In this document: in pieces, positions 1-7,495 of the stretch
Layout: each line of letters opens with the position of its first letter
Numbering within the stretch: position 1 is the stretch's first letter
Assembly: GCF_001544515.1 (NCBI RefSeq)
Contig: NZ_FCOL02000013.1
Span: 94,635 to 158,634, forward strand
Direction: 5' to 3'
DNA length: 64,000 bases
Source of the DNA: Caballeronia terrestris
GTDB taxonomy: Bacteria > Pseudomonadota > Gammaproteobacteria > Burkholderiales > Burkholderiaceae
Notes under the pieces: generated by a model
Seen by the model: the letters and a program-made list of their open reading frames with translations, nothing else
The model's database searches: none
What the model was told of the DNA's origin: nothing
Position numbers and translations under genes: made by a program

Positions 1-2
1 CG

Positions 3-650
3 CCGATCCTGCGGATGCAGGGCGCGACCTACGCGACCTCGCTCGCCGAATATTTCCGCGATCAGGGCAAGCACGTCCTCCTGCTGATGGATTCGCTCAC
101 CCGCTACGCGATGGCGCAGCGCGAGATCGCGCTCGCGATCGGCGAGCCGCCCGCGACGAAGGGTTATCCGCCGTCGGTATTCGCGAAGCTGCCGGCGCTC
201 GTCGAACGCACGGGGAACGGGCCGGAGGGCGGCGGATCGATCACCGCGTTCTATACGGTATTGACCGAAGGCGACGATCAGCAGGACCCGATCGCCGACT
301 CCGCGCGCGCGATTCTCGACGGCCACATCGTGCTGTCGCGGTCGCTCGCGGAAGCCGGCCACTATCCCGCGATCGACATCGAAGCGTCGATCAGCCGCGC
401 GATGACCGCGCTGATCGACGACAAGCACCTCGACCGCGTGCGCATGTTCAAGCAAATGCTGTCGCGTTATCAACGCAACCGCGACCTGATCAACGTCGGC
501 GCGTATTCGAGCGGCCGGGACCAACTGCTCGACCGCGCGATTGCACTTTACCCGCGTATGGAAGCCTTTTTGCAGCAGGGATTTCGCGAACAGGCGGAAT
601 TCGAACCAAGTCTCGCTCAACTCGACCAATTATTCGAACAAGGTAGCTGA
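3..650 (+). CDS. fliI: Flagellar export ATPase FliI, C-terminal part (cut by window edge)
   Basis: This is the C-terminal half (about 215 residues) of the hexameric ATPase that powers the flagellar type III export gate at the cytoplasmic face of the basal body. The reading frame is open from base 3, so the true start lies outside the window. Visible signatures are the Walker B-like [11 protein letters not shown] near the start, the [18 protein letters not shown] stretch typical of FliI/SctN proteins, and [11 protein letters not shown], the F1/V1 alpha-beta signature. fliJ follows after 14 bases with fliK behind it, the usual fliI-J-K order. The family assignment is secure; the P-loop is upstream and unseen. 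Confidence 0.96.
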   Translation, partial: PILRMQGATYATSLAEYFRDQGKHVLLLMDSLTRYAMAQREIALAIGEPPATKGYPPSVFAKLPALVERTGNGPEGGGSITAFYTVLTEGDDQQDPIADSARAILDGHIVLSRSLAEAGHYPAIDIEASISRAMTALIDDKHLDRVRMFKQMLSRYQRNRDLINVGAYSSGRDQLLDRAIALYPRMEAFLQQGFREQAEFEPSLAQLDQLFEQGS

Positions 651-664
651 GGAACCTGAAGCCC

Positions 665-1114
665 ATGTCAAAACATCTTCCGATCAAGACGCTGATCAAC
701 CTCGCGGACGAAGAACTCGAAGCCGCCACCAAGAAACTCGGCAAGCTCCAGCAGGAGCGAAACGAGGTCGAGGCGCAACTGGATTCGCTTATCGCCTATC
801 GCGACGAGTATCACGCGCGTTTCACGGCATCGGCGCAACAGGGCACGAACGCGCAGACGCTGCGCAACTTCCAGGCTTTCATCGATACGCTCGATTCCGC
901 GATCGACCAGCAGCGCGAGCTTTTCCTGACGTTCGAGCAGCGGCTCGAGGCCGTCAAGAACGAATGGCGCCTGAAGAAGCAGAAGCTCGGCTCGTATGAA
1001 GTGCTCGCGGCGCGTGGCGAAGCCGTGCTCGCGAAAAAGACGGCGCGCGGCGAGCAGCGCGATTCCGACGAACATTCCGCAAAGATTCTGCGCATGCGGG
1101 CCGAAAAGGCCTGA
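665..1114 (+). CDS. fliJ: Flagellar export chaperone/escort FliJ
   Basis: This 149-residue protein is charged and helical, rich in Lys, Glu, Gln and Arg with heptad-like spacing, as expected for the antiparallel coiled coil of FliJ. FliJ inserts in the FliI ring and couples ATP hydrolysis to the FlhA export gate. Length matches the family. It starts at the ATG at 665, 14 bases after the fliI stop, and lies between fliI and fliK. Primary sequence in this family is poorly conserved, so the assignment rests mainly on position, length and coiled-coil character. Confidence 0.9.
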   Translation: MSKHLPIKTLINLADEELEAATKKLGKLQQERNEVEAQLDSLIAYRDEYHARFTASAQQGTNAQTLRNFQAFIDTLDSAIDQQRELFLTFEQRLEAVKNEWRLKKQKLGSYEVLAARGEAVLAKKTARGEQRDSDEHSAKILRMRAEKA

Positions 1115-1164
1115 CGCGCGGGAAACGCATCACCATCAAATCATTCAGGATCAAGAGGTCAAGC

Positions 1165-2595
1165 ATGTCGTCCGTTTCGTTTGGCAACGCGCTCATCGGC
1201 GCGACGTCCCCGGTAGCGAAGGGGAAAGCGGTATCGTCGTCGCGCGATGAAGGGGCTTTCGCGTCGTTCGGCGTAACGCTGCAAACCATGGCCGACAAGG
1301 CGAACGCCGAAGCGCAGGCGAAGGTGGCGGCGTCAGCGGCTAAGCTCGCGGCGCCGCACACGAGCGTGCACGACGCGCCTCAGCCTTCCGCGCCGGATGC
1401 AGCGGATGCATCGGACGACACGGATGAAACGACCGCTGCCGCCGACAAGAGCGATCAGTCCGGCAAGAGCGACGCGCCGAAGCCGTCCGCCGATGCCGAT
1501 GCGGACGCGGGCAGCACGAAGGACGCAGCGCAGCCGACGACGCAGGCCGATGCGAAAGCGGCCGCCGCCAAGGCCGCCGCGGATGCGGCGGCAGCGGCGC
1601 TTGCAAAAGCGCGTGCCGGGGCGGCGGACGGCACGGACGCGGCGCTGGCCGATCTGGCGAGCGCGGCGCAATCGCTGACCGGCGCGGATGCTACAACCGA
1701 TGCGAGCGCCACCGGTGAGACGGACGCAAAACCCGACGCGCGCAAGGCGACGGACTCCGCGCAGGCAGCGCAGACGCCGCAGGACGTGCTTCAGGCAGCG
1801 CTCGCGGCGATGAACAGCAAAACTCCCGTGCAAGCGCCGACGGGCTCCGGCTCTGGCTCCGCAGATGCCGGAACAGCGGCGAACACCGGCAACGCGGACG
1901 CAGGCAAGGCAAAGCGCACGATTGGCCTCGGCGATACGCTCGGCGACGGCAAGAACGCCAAATCCCAAGGCGCCGACGCCACCGCTCTCACGAACGCGCA
2001 GCCGATCCCCGTCTCGATGCAGCCCGACGACAGCACCACCGCCTACAAGCAAACCGCCGACGCCGCGCTGCACGCGAGCGCGCTGCAAGCGGCATCGGCA
2101 AATTCGGGGACTTCGGGCGCACAAGGCACGATGGCCGCAGCGACCAGCGCGGCGATCGCGCCGCACGTCGGCAGCTCCGCCTGGGACGATGCCTTCAGCC
2201 AGAAGGTCGTGTTCCTGTCGAACGCGAATCAGCAGAGCGCGGAACTGACGCTCAATCCAAAGGATCTCGGGCCGCTGCAGGTGACGCTCCAGGTCAACGA
2301 CAACCACGCGCACGCGCTTTTCGTGTCGCAGCACGCGCAGGTGCGCGAGGCGGTCGAGGCGGCGCTGCCGAAGCTGCGCGAGGCGATGGAGGCGAACGGG
2401 ATCAGTCTCGGCAGCACGAGCGTGAATGACGGATTCGCGCGGCAGTCGGGGCAATCGGGGCAGCAAGGCGGCCGCGAGTCGGGACGAGGCGGACGGGATG
2501 GCGGCGGGATCGCCGGGGTCGACGACGCCGGCGGCGCAACGACCGTGAACGTGCCGACGCGGCGGACCGTGGGACTCGTAGACACGTTCGCCTGA
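1165..2595 (+). CDS. fliK: Flagellar hook-length control protein FliK
   Basis: FliK is the secreted ruler that stops hook growth and switches export specificity. Residues 1 to about 330 are low complexity and very rich in Ala, Asp, Thr and Lys, typical of the extended FliK ruler. The C-terminal Flg_hook domain is clear around residues 345-430, with the pattern LTLNPKDLGPLQVTLQV followed by REAVEAALPKLREAMEANG. A Gly/Gln/Arg-rich tail follows. The length of 476 residues is within family range. The start has an AGAGGTC ribosome site about 8 bases upstream. A strong terminator lies just downstream, so fliK ends this transcription unit. Confidence 0.94.
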   Translation: MSSVSFGNALIGATSPVAKGKAVSSSRDEGAFASFGVTLQTMADKANAEAQAKVAASAAKLAAPHTSVHDAPQPSAPDAADASDDTDETTAAADKSDQSGKSDAPKPSADADADAGSTKDAAQPTTQADAKAAAAKAAADAAAAALAKARAGAADGTDAALADLASAAQSLTGADATTDASATGETDAKPDARKATDSAQAAQTPQDVLQAALAAMNSKTPVQAPTGSGSGSADAGTAANTGNADAGKAKRTIGLGDTLGDGKNAKSQGADATALTNAQPIPVSMQPDDSTTAYKQTADAALHASALQAASANSGTSGAQGTMAAATSAAIAPHVGSSAWDDAFSQKVVFLSNANQQSAELTLNPKDLGPLQVTLQVNDNHAHALFVSQHAQVREAVEAALPKLREAMEANGISLGSTSVNDGFARQSGQSGQQGGRESGRGGRDGGGIAGVDDAGGATTVNVPTRRTVGLVDTFA

Positions 2596-2620
2596 CCGAC
2601 TTCGGCTTTGGGCATGCAAG

Positions 2621-2649
2621 GCCGCTCGCACCCCGCGAGCGGCTTTTTT
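2621..2649 (+). terminator. Rho-independent terminator after fliK
   Basis: A perfect 9-bp stem (GCCGCTCGC / GCGAGCGGC) with a 5-base loop is followed by six T residues, 26 bases after the fliK stop. It separates the fliIJK unit from the fliL-R unit. The 190 bases between it and fliL must hold the fliL promoter; I see no convincing sigma-28 or FlhDC site there. Confidence 0.9.
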
Positions 2650-2838
2650 GCGTTAACTGCGTGCAACGTGCACTGATCAGTACGCATCCGCTGATTGCGC
2701 CCGCCTAGCCCGGTTTGGTCTGCGCGCGTCTCCTTAAAGCCACAAACGACGGATTAACCCCAAAACCCCCTTCTGTTCGACCCATCGCCTGGCTCCTCTT
2801 TCGCGAACAATGCAGGCTACAGAAAGAGGTAAGCATCC

Positions 2839-3333
2839 ATGGCAACCACGACCGCAAACCAGCAACCCATCGTCAACGCGAAGAGCGGCAAGCTCAAGCG
2901 CACGCTCGTCATCGCGATCGGCGCGATCGTGCTTCTCGGCGCGGGCGCCGGCGGCTCCTACTACGCGATCAACAAGTTCGGCTCGCACGGCCCCGCGAAA
3001 CCCGCGCCGGTCCCGCCGCCCGTGTTCTTCCCGCTCGAGTCGATCACCGTCAACCTGCAATCCGACGATGGCGCCATGCACTACCTGCGCACCGGCCTCA
3101 CGCTGAAGCTGCGTGATGAGAAGTCCCAGCCGATGCTCACTGAACGCATGCCTGAAATCCGCAGCCGCGTGCTGATGCTGCTCTCGGCGAAGCGCCCCGA
3201 CGACCTCGCGACGCTCGAAGGCAAGCGCACGCTCGCCGGCGATTTGCGCACGGCCATCGAAGTGACGGCGAGCACGGCAGAAAAGCCGGTGCGCGTCGAC
3301 GAAGTGCTGTTCACCGAATTCGTCGTTCAGTAA
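2839..3333 (+). CDS. fliL: Flagellar basal-body protein FliL
   Basis: FliL is a single-pass inner-membrane protein that surrounds the stator and supports motor torque. The protein has 164 residues: a short basic cytoplasmic start, one transmembrane helix at about residues 20-40 (LVIAIGAIVLLGAGAGGSYYAI), a Pro-rich linker (PAPVPPPVFFPLE) and the periplasmic FliL domain with the conserved beginnings of ITVNLQ and LRTGLTLKL. The start at 2839 is preceded by AAAGAGGTAAGC, a good ribosome site. It is the first gene of the fliLMNOPQR unit and fliM follows after 30 bases. Confidence 0.95.
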   Translation: MATTTANQQPIVNAKSGKLKRTLVIAIGAIVLLGAGAGGSYYAINKFGSHGPAKPAPVPPPVFFPLESITVNLQSDDGAMHYLRTGLTLKLRDEKSQPMLTERMPEIRSRVLMLLSAKRPDDLATLEGKRTLAGDLRTAIEVTASTAEKPVRVDEVLFTEFVVQ

Positions 3334-3363
3334 GACCGACCGCTGACCACGAAAGGAACAGCA

Positions 3364-4362
3364 ATGGGCCACGAAGAATTCATGTCGCAGGAGGAGGTCG
3401 ATGCCCTCCTCAAGGGCGTCACCGGCGAAGTCGACCAGGTCTCGGACGAAAACAAGCCGGCCGGCGTGCGCCCGTACAACATCGCGACGCAGGAACGCAT
3501 CGTCCGCGGCCGGATGCCCGGCCTCGAAATCATCAACGACCGTTTCGCGCGTTTGATGCGCGTCGGCATCTTCAACTTCATGCGGCGCTCGGCGGAAATC
3601 TCCGTCGGTCCGGTGAAGGTGCAGAAGTACAGCGAATTCACCCGCAACCTGCCGATCCCGACCAACCTGAACCTGGTCCACGTGAAGCCGCTGCGCGGCA
3701 CGTCGCTCTTCGTCTTCGATCCGAACCTCGTGTTCTTCGTCGTCGACAACCTGTTCGGCGGCGACGGGCGGTTTCATACGCGAGTCGAAGGCCGCGAATT
3801 CACGCAGACCGAGCAGCGCATCATCAGCAAGCTGCTGAACCTCGTGTTCGAGCACTACACGGCGTCGTGGAAAAGCGTGCGGCCGTTGCAGTTCGAACAC
3901 GTGCGCTCGGAGATGCACACGCAGTTCGCCAACGTCGCGACGCCCAACGAAATCGTGATCGTCACGCAGTTTTCGATCGAGTTCGGCACGACGGGCGGCA
4001 CGCTCCACATCTGCATGCCGTACTCGATGATCGAGCCGATCCGCGACGTGCTCTCCTCGCCGATCCAGGGCGAAGCGCTCGAAATCGACCGTCGCTGGGT
4101 GCGCGTGCTGTCGCAGCAGGTGCAGACGGCGGAAGTCGAGCTGACCGTGGATCTCGCGGAGGTGCGCTCCTCGTTCGACCAGATTCTCAACATGCGCGTG
4201 GGCGACGTGCTGCCGATCAACGTGCCCGAGCAGGTCGTGGCGAAGGTGGATGGCGTGCCGGTGATGGAATGCGGCTACGGAATTTTTAATGGTCAATATG
4301 CGTTGCGCGTGCAGAAGATGATCAGCGCAACGGACACGATGAAGGAAGGTGGATATGAGTGA
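3364..4362 (+). CDS. fliM: Flagellar motor switch protein FliM
   Basis: FliM is the C-ring switch subunit that binds phosphorylated CheY and changes rotation direction. The N-terminal MSQEEVDALLKGVTGE is the classic CheY-P binding peptide. It is followed by the CheC-like middle domain (about residues 45-230, including NLFGGDG) and the C-terminal SpoA domain (about 250-325). Length of 332 residues fits. The ATG at 3364 lies after an AAAGGAAC ribosome site; the internal ATG seven codons later (MSQEE) is an alternative. It overlaps the start of fliN by 8 bases, implying translational coupling. Confidence 0.97.
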   Translation: MGHEEFMSQEEVDALLKGVTGEVDQVSDENKPAGVRPYNIATQERIVRGRMPGLEIINDRFARLMRVGIFNFMRRSAEISVGPVKVQKYSEFTRNLPIPTNLNLVHVKPLRGTSLFVFDPNLVFFVVDNLFGGDGRFHTRVEGREFTQTEQRIISKLLNLVFEHYTASWKSVRPLQFEHVRSEMHTQFANVATPNEIVIVTQFSIEFGTTGGTLHICMPYSMIEPIRDVLSSPIQGEALEIDRRWVRVLSQQVQTAEVELTVDLAEVRSSFDQILNMRVGDVLPINVPEQVVAKVDGVPVMECGYGIFNGQYALRVQKMISATDTMKEGGYE

Positions 4363-4804
4363 CTTGATGCAAGAAGGCACGTTGCCCGGCTCGATGGGCA
4401 TCGGCGACCCGCTGAAGAACGAAGAGCTTGCAATGGACGACTGGGCGAGCGCCCTCGCCGAGCAGAACGGCAACGACACCCCGGCGGCCACCACCGCCGG
4501 CGTGTTCCAGCCGCTCTCGAAGGCCGCCGCGCCCTCGACGCGCAACGACATCGACATGATCCTCGACATCCCCGTGCAGATGACGGTGGAGCTCGGGCGC
4601 ACGAAGATCGCGATCCGCAACCTGCTGCAACTGGCGCAAGGCTCGGTCGTGGAACTCGACGGCCTCGCCGGCGAACCGATGGACGTGCTCGTGAACGGTT
4701 GCCTCATCGCACAGGGCGAAGTGGTCGTGGTAAACGACAAGTTCGGCATTCGCCTGACCGACATCATCACGCCGTCGGAACGCATCCGGAAGCTGAATCG
4801 ATGA
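4355..4804 (+). CDS. fliN: Flagellar motor switch protein FliN
   Basis: FliN forms the bottom of the C ring with FliM and contributes to switching and export. The protein has 149 residues, with a variable N-terminal half and a C-terminal SpoA domain (about residues 68-148) showing DIPVQMTVELGRTKI, LLQLAQGSVVELDGLAGEP and VVVNDKFGIRLTDIITP, a textbook FliN core. I chose ATG 4355 over a GTG two codons upstream because AAGGAAGG sits at 4342-4349. It overlaps the fliM stop by 8 bases and shares ATGA with fliO. Confidence 0.96.
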   Translation: MSDLMQEGTLPGSMGIGDPLKNEELAMDDWASALAEQNGNDTPAATTAGVFQPLSKAAAPSTRNDIDMILDIPVQMTVELGRTKIAIRNLLQLAQGSVVELDGLAGEPMDVLVNGCLIAQGEVVVVNDKFGIRLTDIITPSERIRKLNR

Positions 4805-5316
4805 AACGCTTGATCGTCGCGCTCGCCGCTGGCGTGCCGCTCCTCGCACACGCCGCCGACATGAACGCCGTCAACCACGCCGCGCAGATTGCTTCGAGCG
4901 TCGGCGCGGGGTCGGCGGCGCCGTCGCTCGGGTTCGGCGCGGTGCTGCAGACGCTCTTCGGTCTCGTCATCGTGATCGGCTTCGTGTTCGGCTGCGCGTG
5001 GCTCGCCCGCAAGCTGGGCTACCAGGGTGGCAAGCGCACGGGGCTCGTGAAGGTGGTCGGCGGCGCGTCGCTCGGGAACAAGGAGCGTGTCGCGGTCGTC
5101 GAGATCGGCGATACGTGGCTCGTCGTCGGCGCGGGTCCGGGCAACGTGCGGCTTCTGCACACGATGCCCGCCGGATCGGCCGAGGCAGGCGGGATTGGCG
5201 CTGAAACGCCGGCGCCCGCGCAAACGTTGCAAGGCACCTTCGGTCAACGGTTTCGCGATGCACTCGCGGGCGAAGCCAACAAGCGTCTGCAGAAATTCGC
5301 GGGCGGGAGCAAGTAA
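4801..5316 (+). CDS. fliO: Flagellar biosynthesis protein FliO
   Basis: FliO is a membrane protein that helps assemble the FliP5-FliR core of the export gate. The 171-residue product has a likely signal-like N-terminus (MKRLIVALAAGVPLLAHA), one transmembrane helix around residues 38-60 (LQTLFGLVIVIGFVFGCAWLA) and a cytoplasmic FliO domain with VKVVGGASLGNKERVAVVEIGDTWLVVG. The frame stays open upstream inside fliN, but the ATG at 4801, overlapping the fliN stop as ATGA, is the sensible start. fliP begins immediately after its stop codon. Confidence 0.94.
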   Translation: MKRLIVALAAGVPLLAHAADMNAVNHAAQIASSVGAGSAAPSLGFGAVLQTLFGLVIVIGFVFGCAWLARKLGYQGGKRTGLVKVVGGASLGNKERVAVVEIGDTWLVVGAGPGNVRLLHTMPAGSAEAGGIGAETPAPAQTLQGTFGQRFRDALAGEANKRLQKFAGGSK

Positions 5317-6084
5317 ATGCAGGTCAGTCGTTTTATCGCGCGTGGTGTGAAGCTGGGCTTGCCGGTCGTGATCGCCGCCCTCCCCTACGCGGCTCTCGCA
5401 CAAAGCACGGCGGGCCTGCCCGCGTTCAACACGAGTCCCGGCCCCAACGGCGGCACGACGTATTCGCTCAGCGTCCAGACGATGCTGCTGCTCACGATGC
5501 TGTCGTTCCTGCCCGCGATGGTCCTGATGATGACGAGCTTCACGCGCATCATCATCGTGCTGTCGCTGTTGCGGCAGGCGCTCGGCGCGTCGAACACGCC
5601 GCCGAACCAGGTGGTCGTCGGGCTCGCGCTGTTTCTCTCGCTGTTCGTGATGTCGCCGGTTCTGGACCGCGCTTACACGGACGCCTACAAGCCCTTCTCC
5701 GAAGGCACGATCACGATGGACCAGGCGATGCAGCGCGGCATCGGACCGTTCAAGCAGTTCATGCTGCGCCAGACGCGCGAGACCGATCTCGCACTCTTCG
5801 CGAAGATCGCCAAGGCGCCGCCGATGAACGGGCCGGAAGACGTGCCGTTGTCGCTGCTGGTGCCTTCGTTTCTGACGAGCGAGTTGAAGACAGGGTTTCA
5901 GATCGGCTTCACGATCTTCATTCCGTTCCTCATCATCGACATGGTGGTGGCTAGCGTCTTGATGTCGATGGGGATGATGATGGTGTCGCCTACGACGATC
6001 GCGCTGCCGTTCAAGCTGATGCTGTTCGTGCTCGTCGATGGCTGGCAGTTGCTGATCGGCTCGTTGGCGCAGAGCTTCGTTTAA
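5317..6084 (+). CDS. fliP: Flagellar type III export gate protein FliP
   Basis: FliP forms the pentameric core of the export gate with FliQ and FliR. The 255-residue protein has a cleavable signal peptide ending near AALA (residues about 20-28), then four hydrophobic segments, including [21 protein letters not shown] and the C-terminal [22 protein letters not shown], both hallmark FliP/SctR motifs. Length matches. The start abuts the fliO stop with no gap; fliQ follows after 14 bases. Confidence 0.97.
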   Translation: MQVSRFIARGVKLGLPVVIAALPYAALAQSTAGLPAFNTSPGPNGGTTYSLSVQTMLLLTMLSFLPAMVLMMTSFTRIIIVLSLLRQALGASNTPPNQVVVGLALFLSLFVMSPVLDRAYTDAYKPFSEGTITMDQAMQRGIGPFKQFMLRQTRETDLALFAKIAKAPPMNGPEDVPLSLLVPSFLTSELKTGFQIGFTIFIPFLIIDMVVASVLMSMGMMMVSPTTIALPFKLMLFVLVDGWQLLIGSLAQSFV

Positions 6085-6098
6085 AGATAGAGACGCAG

Positions 6099-6368
6099 AT
6101 GACACCCGAATCCGTCATGTCGATGTCGCACCAGGCGATGTATGTCGCGCTGATGCTGGCGTCGCCGCTGTTGCTGGTCGCGCTGGTCGTGGGGTTGGTG
6201 GTGAGTCTCTTTCAGGCCGCTACGCAAATCAACGAATCGACGCTTTCGTTCATTCCGAAGCTGATCGCGGTGGCGGTGACGCTCGTGATAGCCGGACCGT
6301 GGATGCTCTCGACACTGCTCGACTACATGCGCCACATGTTCACGATCACGCCGGCGATTACCGGCTGA
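6099..6368 (+). CDS. fliQ: Flagellar type III export gate protein FliQ
   Basis: This 89-residue protein has two transmembrane helices (about residues 17-40 and 53-75). The motif LVVSLFQAATQINESTLSFIPK is the family signature. FliQ wraps around the FliP-FliR pore at the base of the flagellum. Length is exactly typical. It lies between fliP and fliR with short gaps on each side. Confidence 0.97.
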   Translation: MTPESVMSMSHQAMYVALMLASPLLLVALVVGLVVSLFQAATQINESTLSFIPKLIAVAVTLVIAGPWMLSTLLDYMRHMFTITPAITG

Positions 6369-6378
6369 TTCCACGCAG

Positions 6379-7176
6379 ATGTTCTCCGTCACCTACGCGC
6401 AGCTCAATGTCTGGCTCACGTCGTTTCTGTGGCCGTTCGTGCGCATTCTTGCTTTGATCGCGACTGCGCCGGTTCTCAGTCACATGGGGGTTCCGGTGCG
6501 GGTGAAAGTCGGCCTGGCTGGCTTCATCACGCTGATCGTCGCGCCGACGCTCGGCGCTGTGCCGCAGGTCACCGTCTTCTCCGCCGATGGCGTGTGGATC
6601 ATGGTCAACCAGTTCCTGATCGGCGCGGCGCTCGGAGTGACGATGCAGGTCGCGTTCGCCGCGATCGATGCGGCGGGGGAGTTTATTGGGCAGCAAATGG
6701 GTCTCGGCTTTGCGATGCTCTACGATCCGCGCGCGGGGGGGAATGCTGTCGTGATTTCGCGGTATCTGAACACCATCGCGATGCTCGCGTTCCTCGTTTT
6801 TGACGGGCATCTGCAGATGATTGCAGCTTTGGTGACTACGTTTCAGTCTGTGCCGATCGGGGTGAATGTGGTCGGGGCTGCGGCGCATGCGCAAGGGTGG
6901 AAGGTTTTGGCTTCTTACGGCGCGAGTATGTTTTCTACCGGGCTTTTGTTGGCGTTGCCGGTTGTGGCTGCGCTACTCATCTCCAACCTCGCGCTCGGGA
7001 TTCTGAATCGCGCCGCGCCGCAGATCGGCATCTTTCAGGTCGGGTTTCCCGTGACCATGCTCGTTGGATTGCTTCTGTTGCAGCTCATGGTGCCCAATCT
7101 TCTGCCGTTCTTTCAACGGGTTTTTGAGAATGGGATCGGGCAGATGGGGCGGGTGGCGGCGGGGTTTGGTAGTTGA
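6379..7176 (+). CDS. fliR: Flagellar type III export gate protein FliR
   Basis: FliR completes the FliP5-Q4-R1 export gate in the inner membrane. The 265-residue protein has about six hydrophobic segments and the conserved features FVRILALIATAPVLSH, GEFIGQQMGLGFAMLYDP and QIGIFQVGFPVTMLVGLLLLQ. It is the last gene of the fliL-R unit. The final 300 bases are richer in G and T and use rarer codons than the rest of the cluster, just before the CDI island begins. Confidence 0.96.
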   Translation: MFSVTYAQLNVWLTSFLWPFVRILALIATAPVLSHMGVPVRVKVGLAGFITLIVAPTLGAVPQVTVFSADGVWIMVNQFLIGAALGVTMQVAFAAIDAAGEFIGQQMGLGFAMLYDPRAGGNAVVISRYLNTIAMLAFLVFDGHLQMIAALVTTFQSVPIGVNVVGAAAHAQGWKVLASYGASMFSTGLLLALPVVAALLISNLALGILNRAAPQIGIFQVGFPVTMLVGLLLLQLMVPNLLPFFQRVFENGIGQMGRVAAGFGS

Positions 7177-7495
7177 TTCAACTGGTGCCTGGGTTTACGG
7201 GTCAACAGCGTTCGATGTGCTCATGCTGCGACAGGATCGTGGAAATTTGTGCATGGAACGGTTGGCCGTGCGAATTAGGTTGCACTAACGTCTCTTCTGA
7301 TCGGCGCTGCAAGTCAGTGCGCTGTCAGCGTGCATTATGTCGCGACGCTTTATCTCCCACCGACGTTCCATACGAAAACTCTTATTTGACGTGATTCGTT
7401 GTTTCAAACTCACGATTGTCGATCGCTTTAACCGGCGCAAGGTATCAAGCGCTAACTTAGCGGCCGTCAAATAAGTTAGCGTGTCGAACGGGTAG
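7177..7495. other. Gene-free gap between fliR and the CDI exoprotein gene
   Basis: These 319 bases are visibly AT-richer than the flanks and contain no credible gene; small open frames here lack ribosome sites and family features. The only clear structure is the inverted repeat listed at 7450-7481. It marks the left boundary of the CDI island. I see no terminator with a T-run after fliR. Confidence 0.6.
7450..7481 (+). promoter_or_regulatory. Perfect 10-bp inverted repeat just upstream of the CDI exoprotein start
   Basis: CGCTAACTTA (7450-7459) and TAAGTTAGCG (7472-7481) are exact inverse complements with a 12-base spacer, ending 14 bases before the ATG at 7496. There is no good Shine-Dalgarno sequence (only GGGTAG). 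The element could be an operator for a dimeric regulator or an RNA hairpin that limits translation. The role is inferred; the symmetry is directly visible. Confidence 0.55.

Noticed and set aside
2734..6105. 1123-residue open frame on the minus strand across fliL to fliP
   Set aside because: It is the antisense shadow of six strong flagellar genes; its protein is Arg/His-rich with no domain. GC-rich codon bias keeps antisense frames open.
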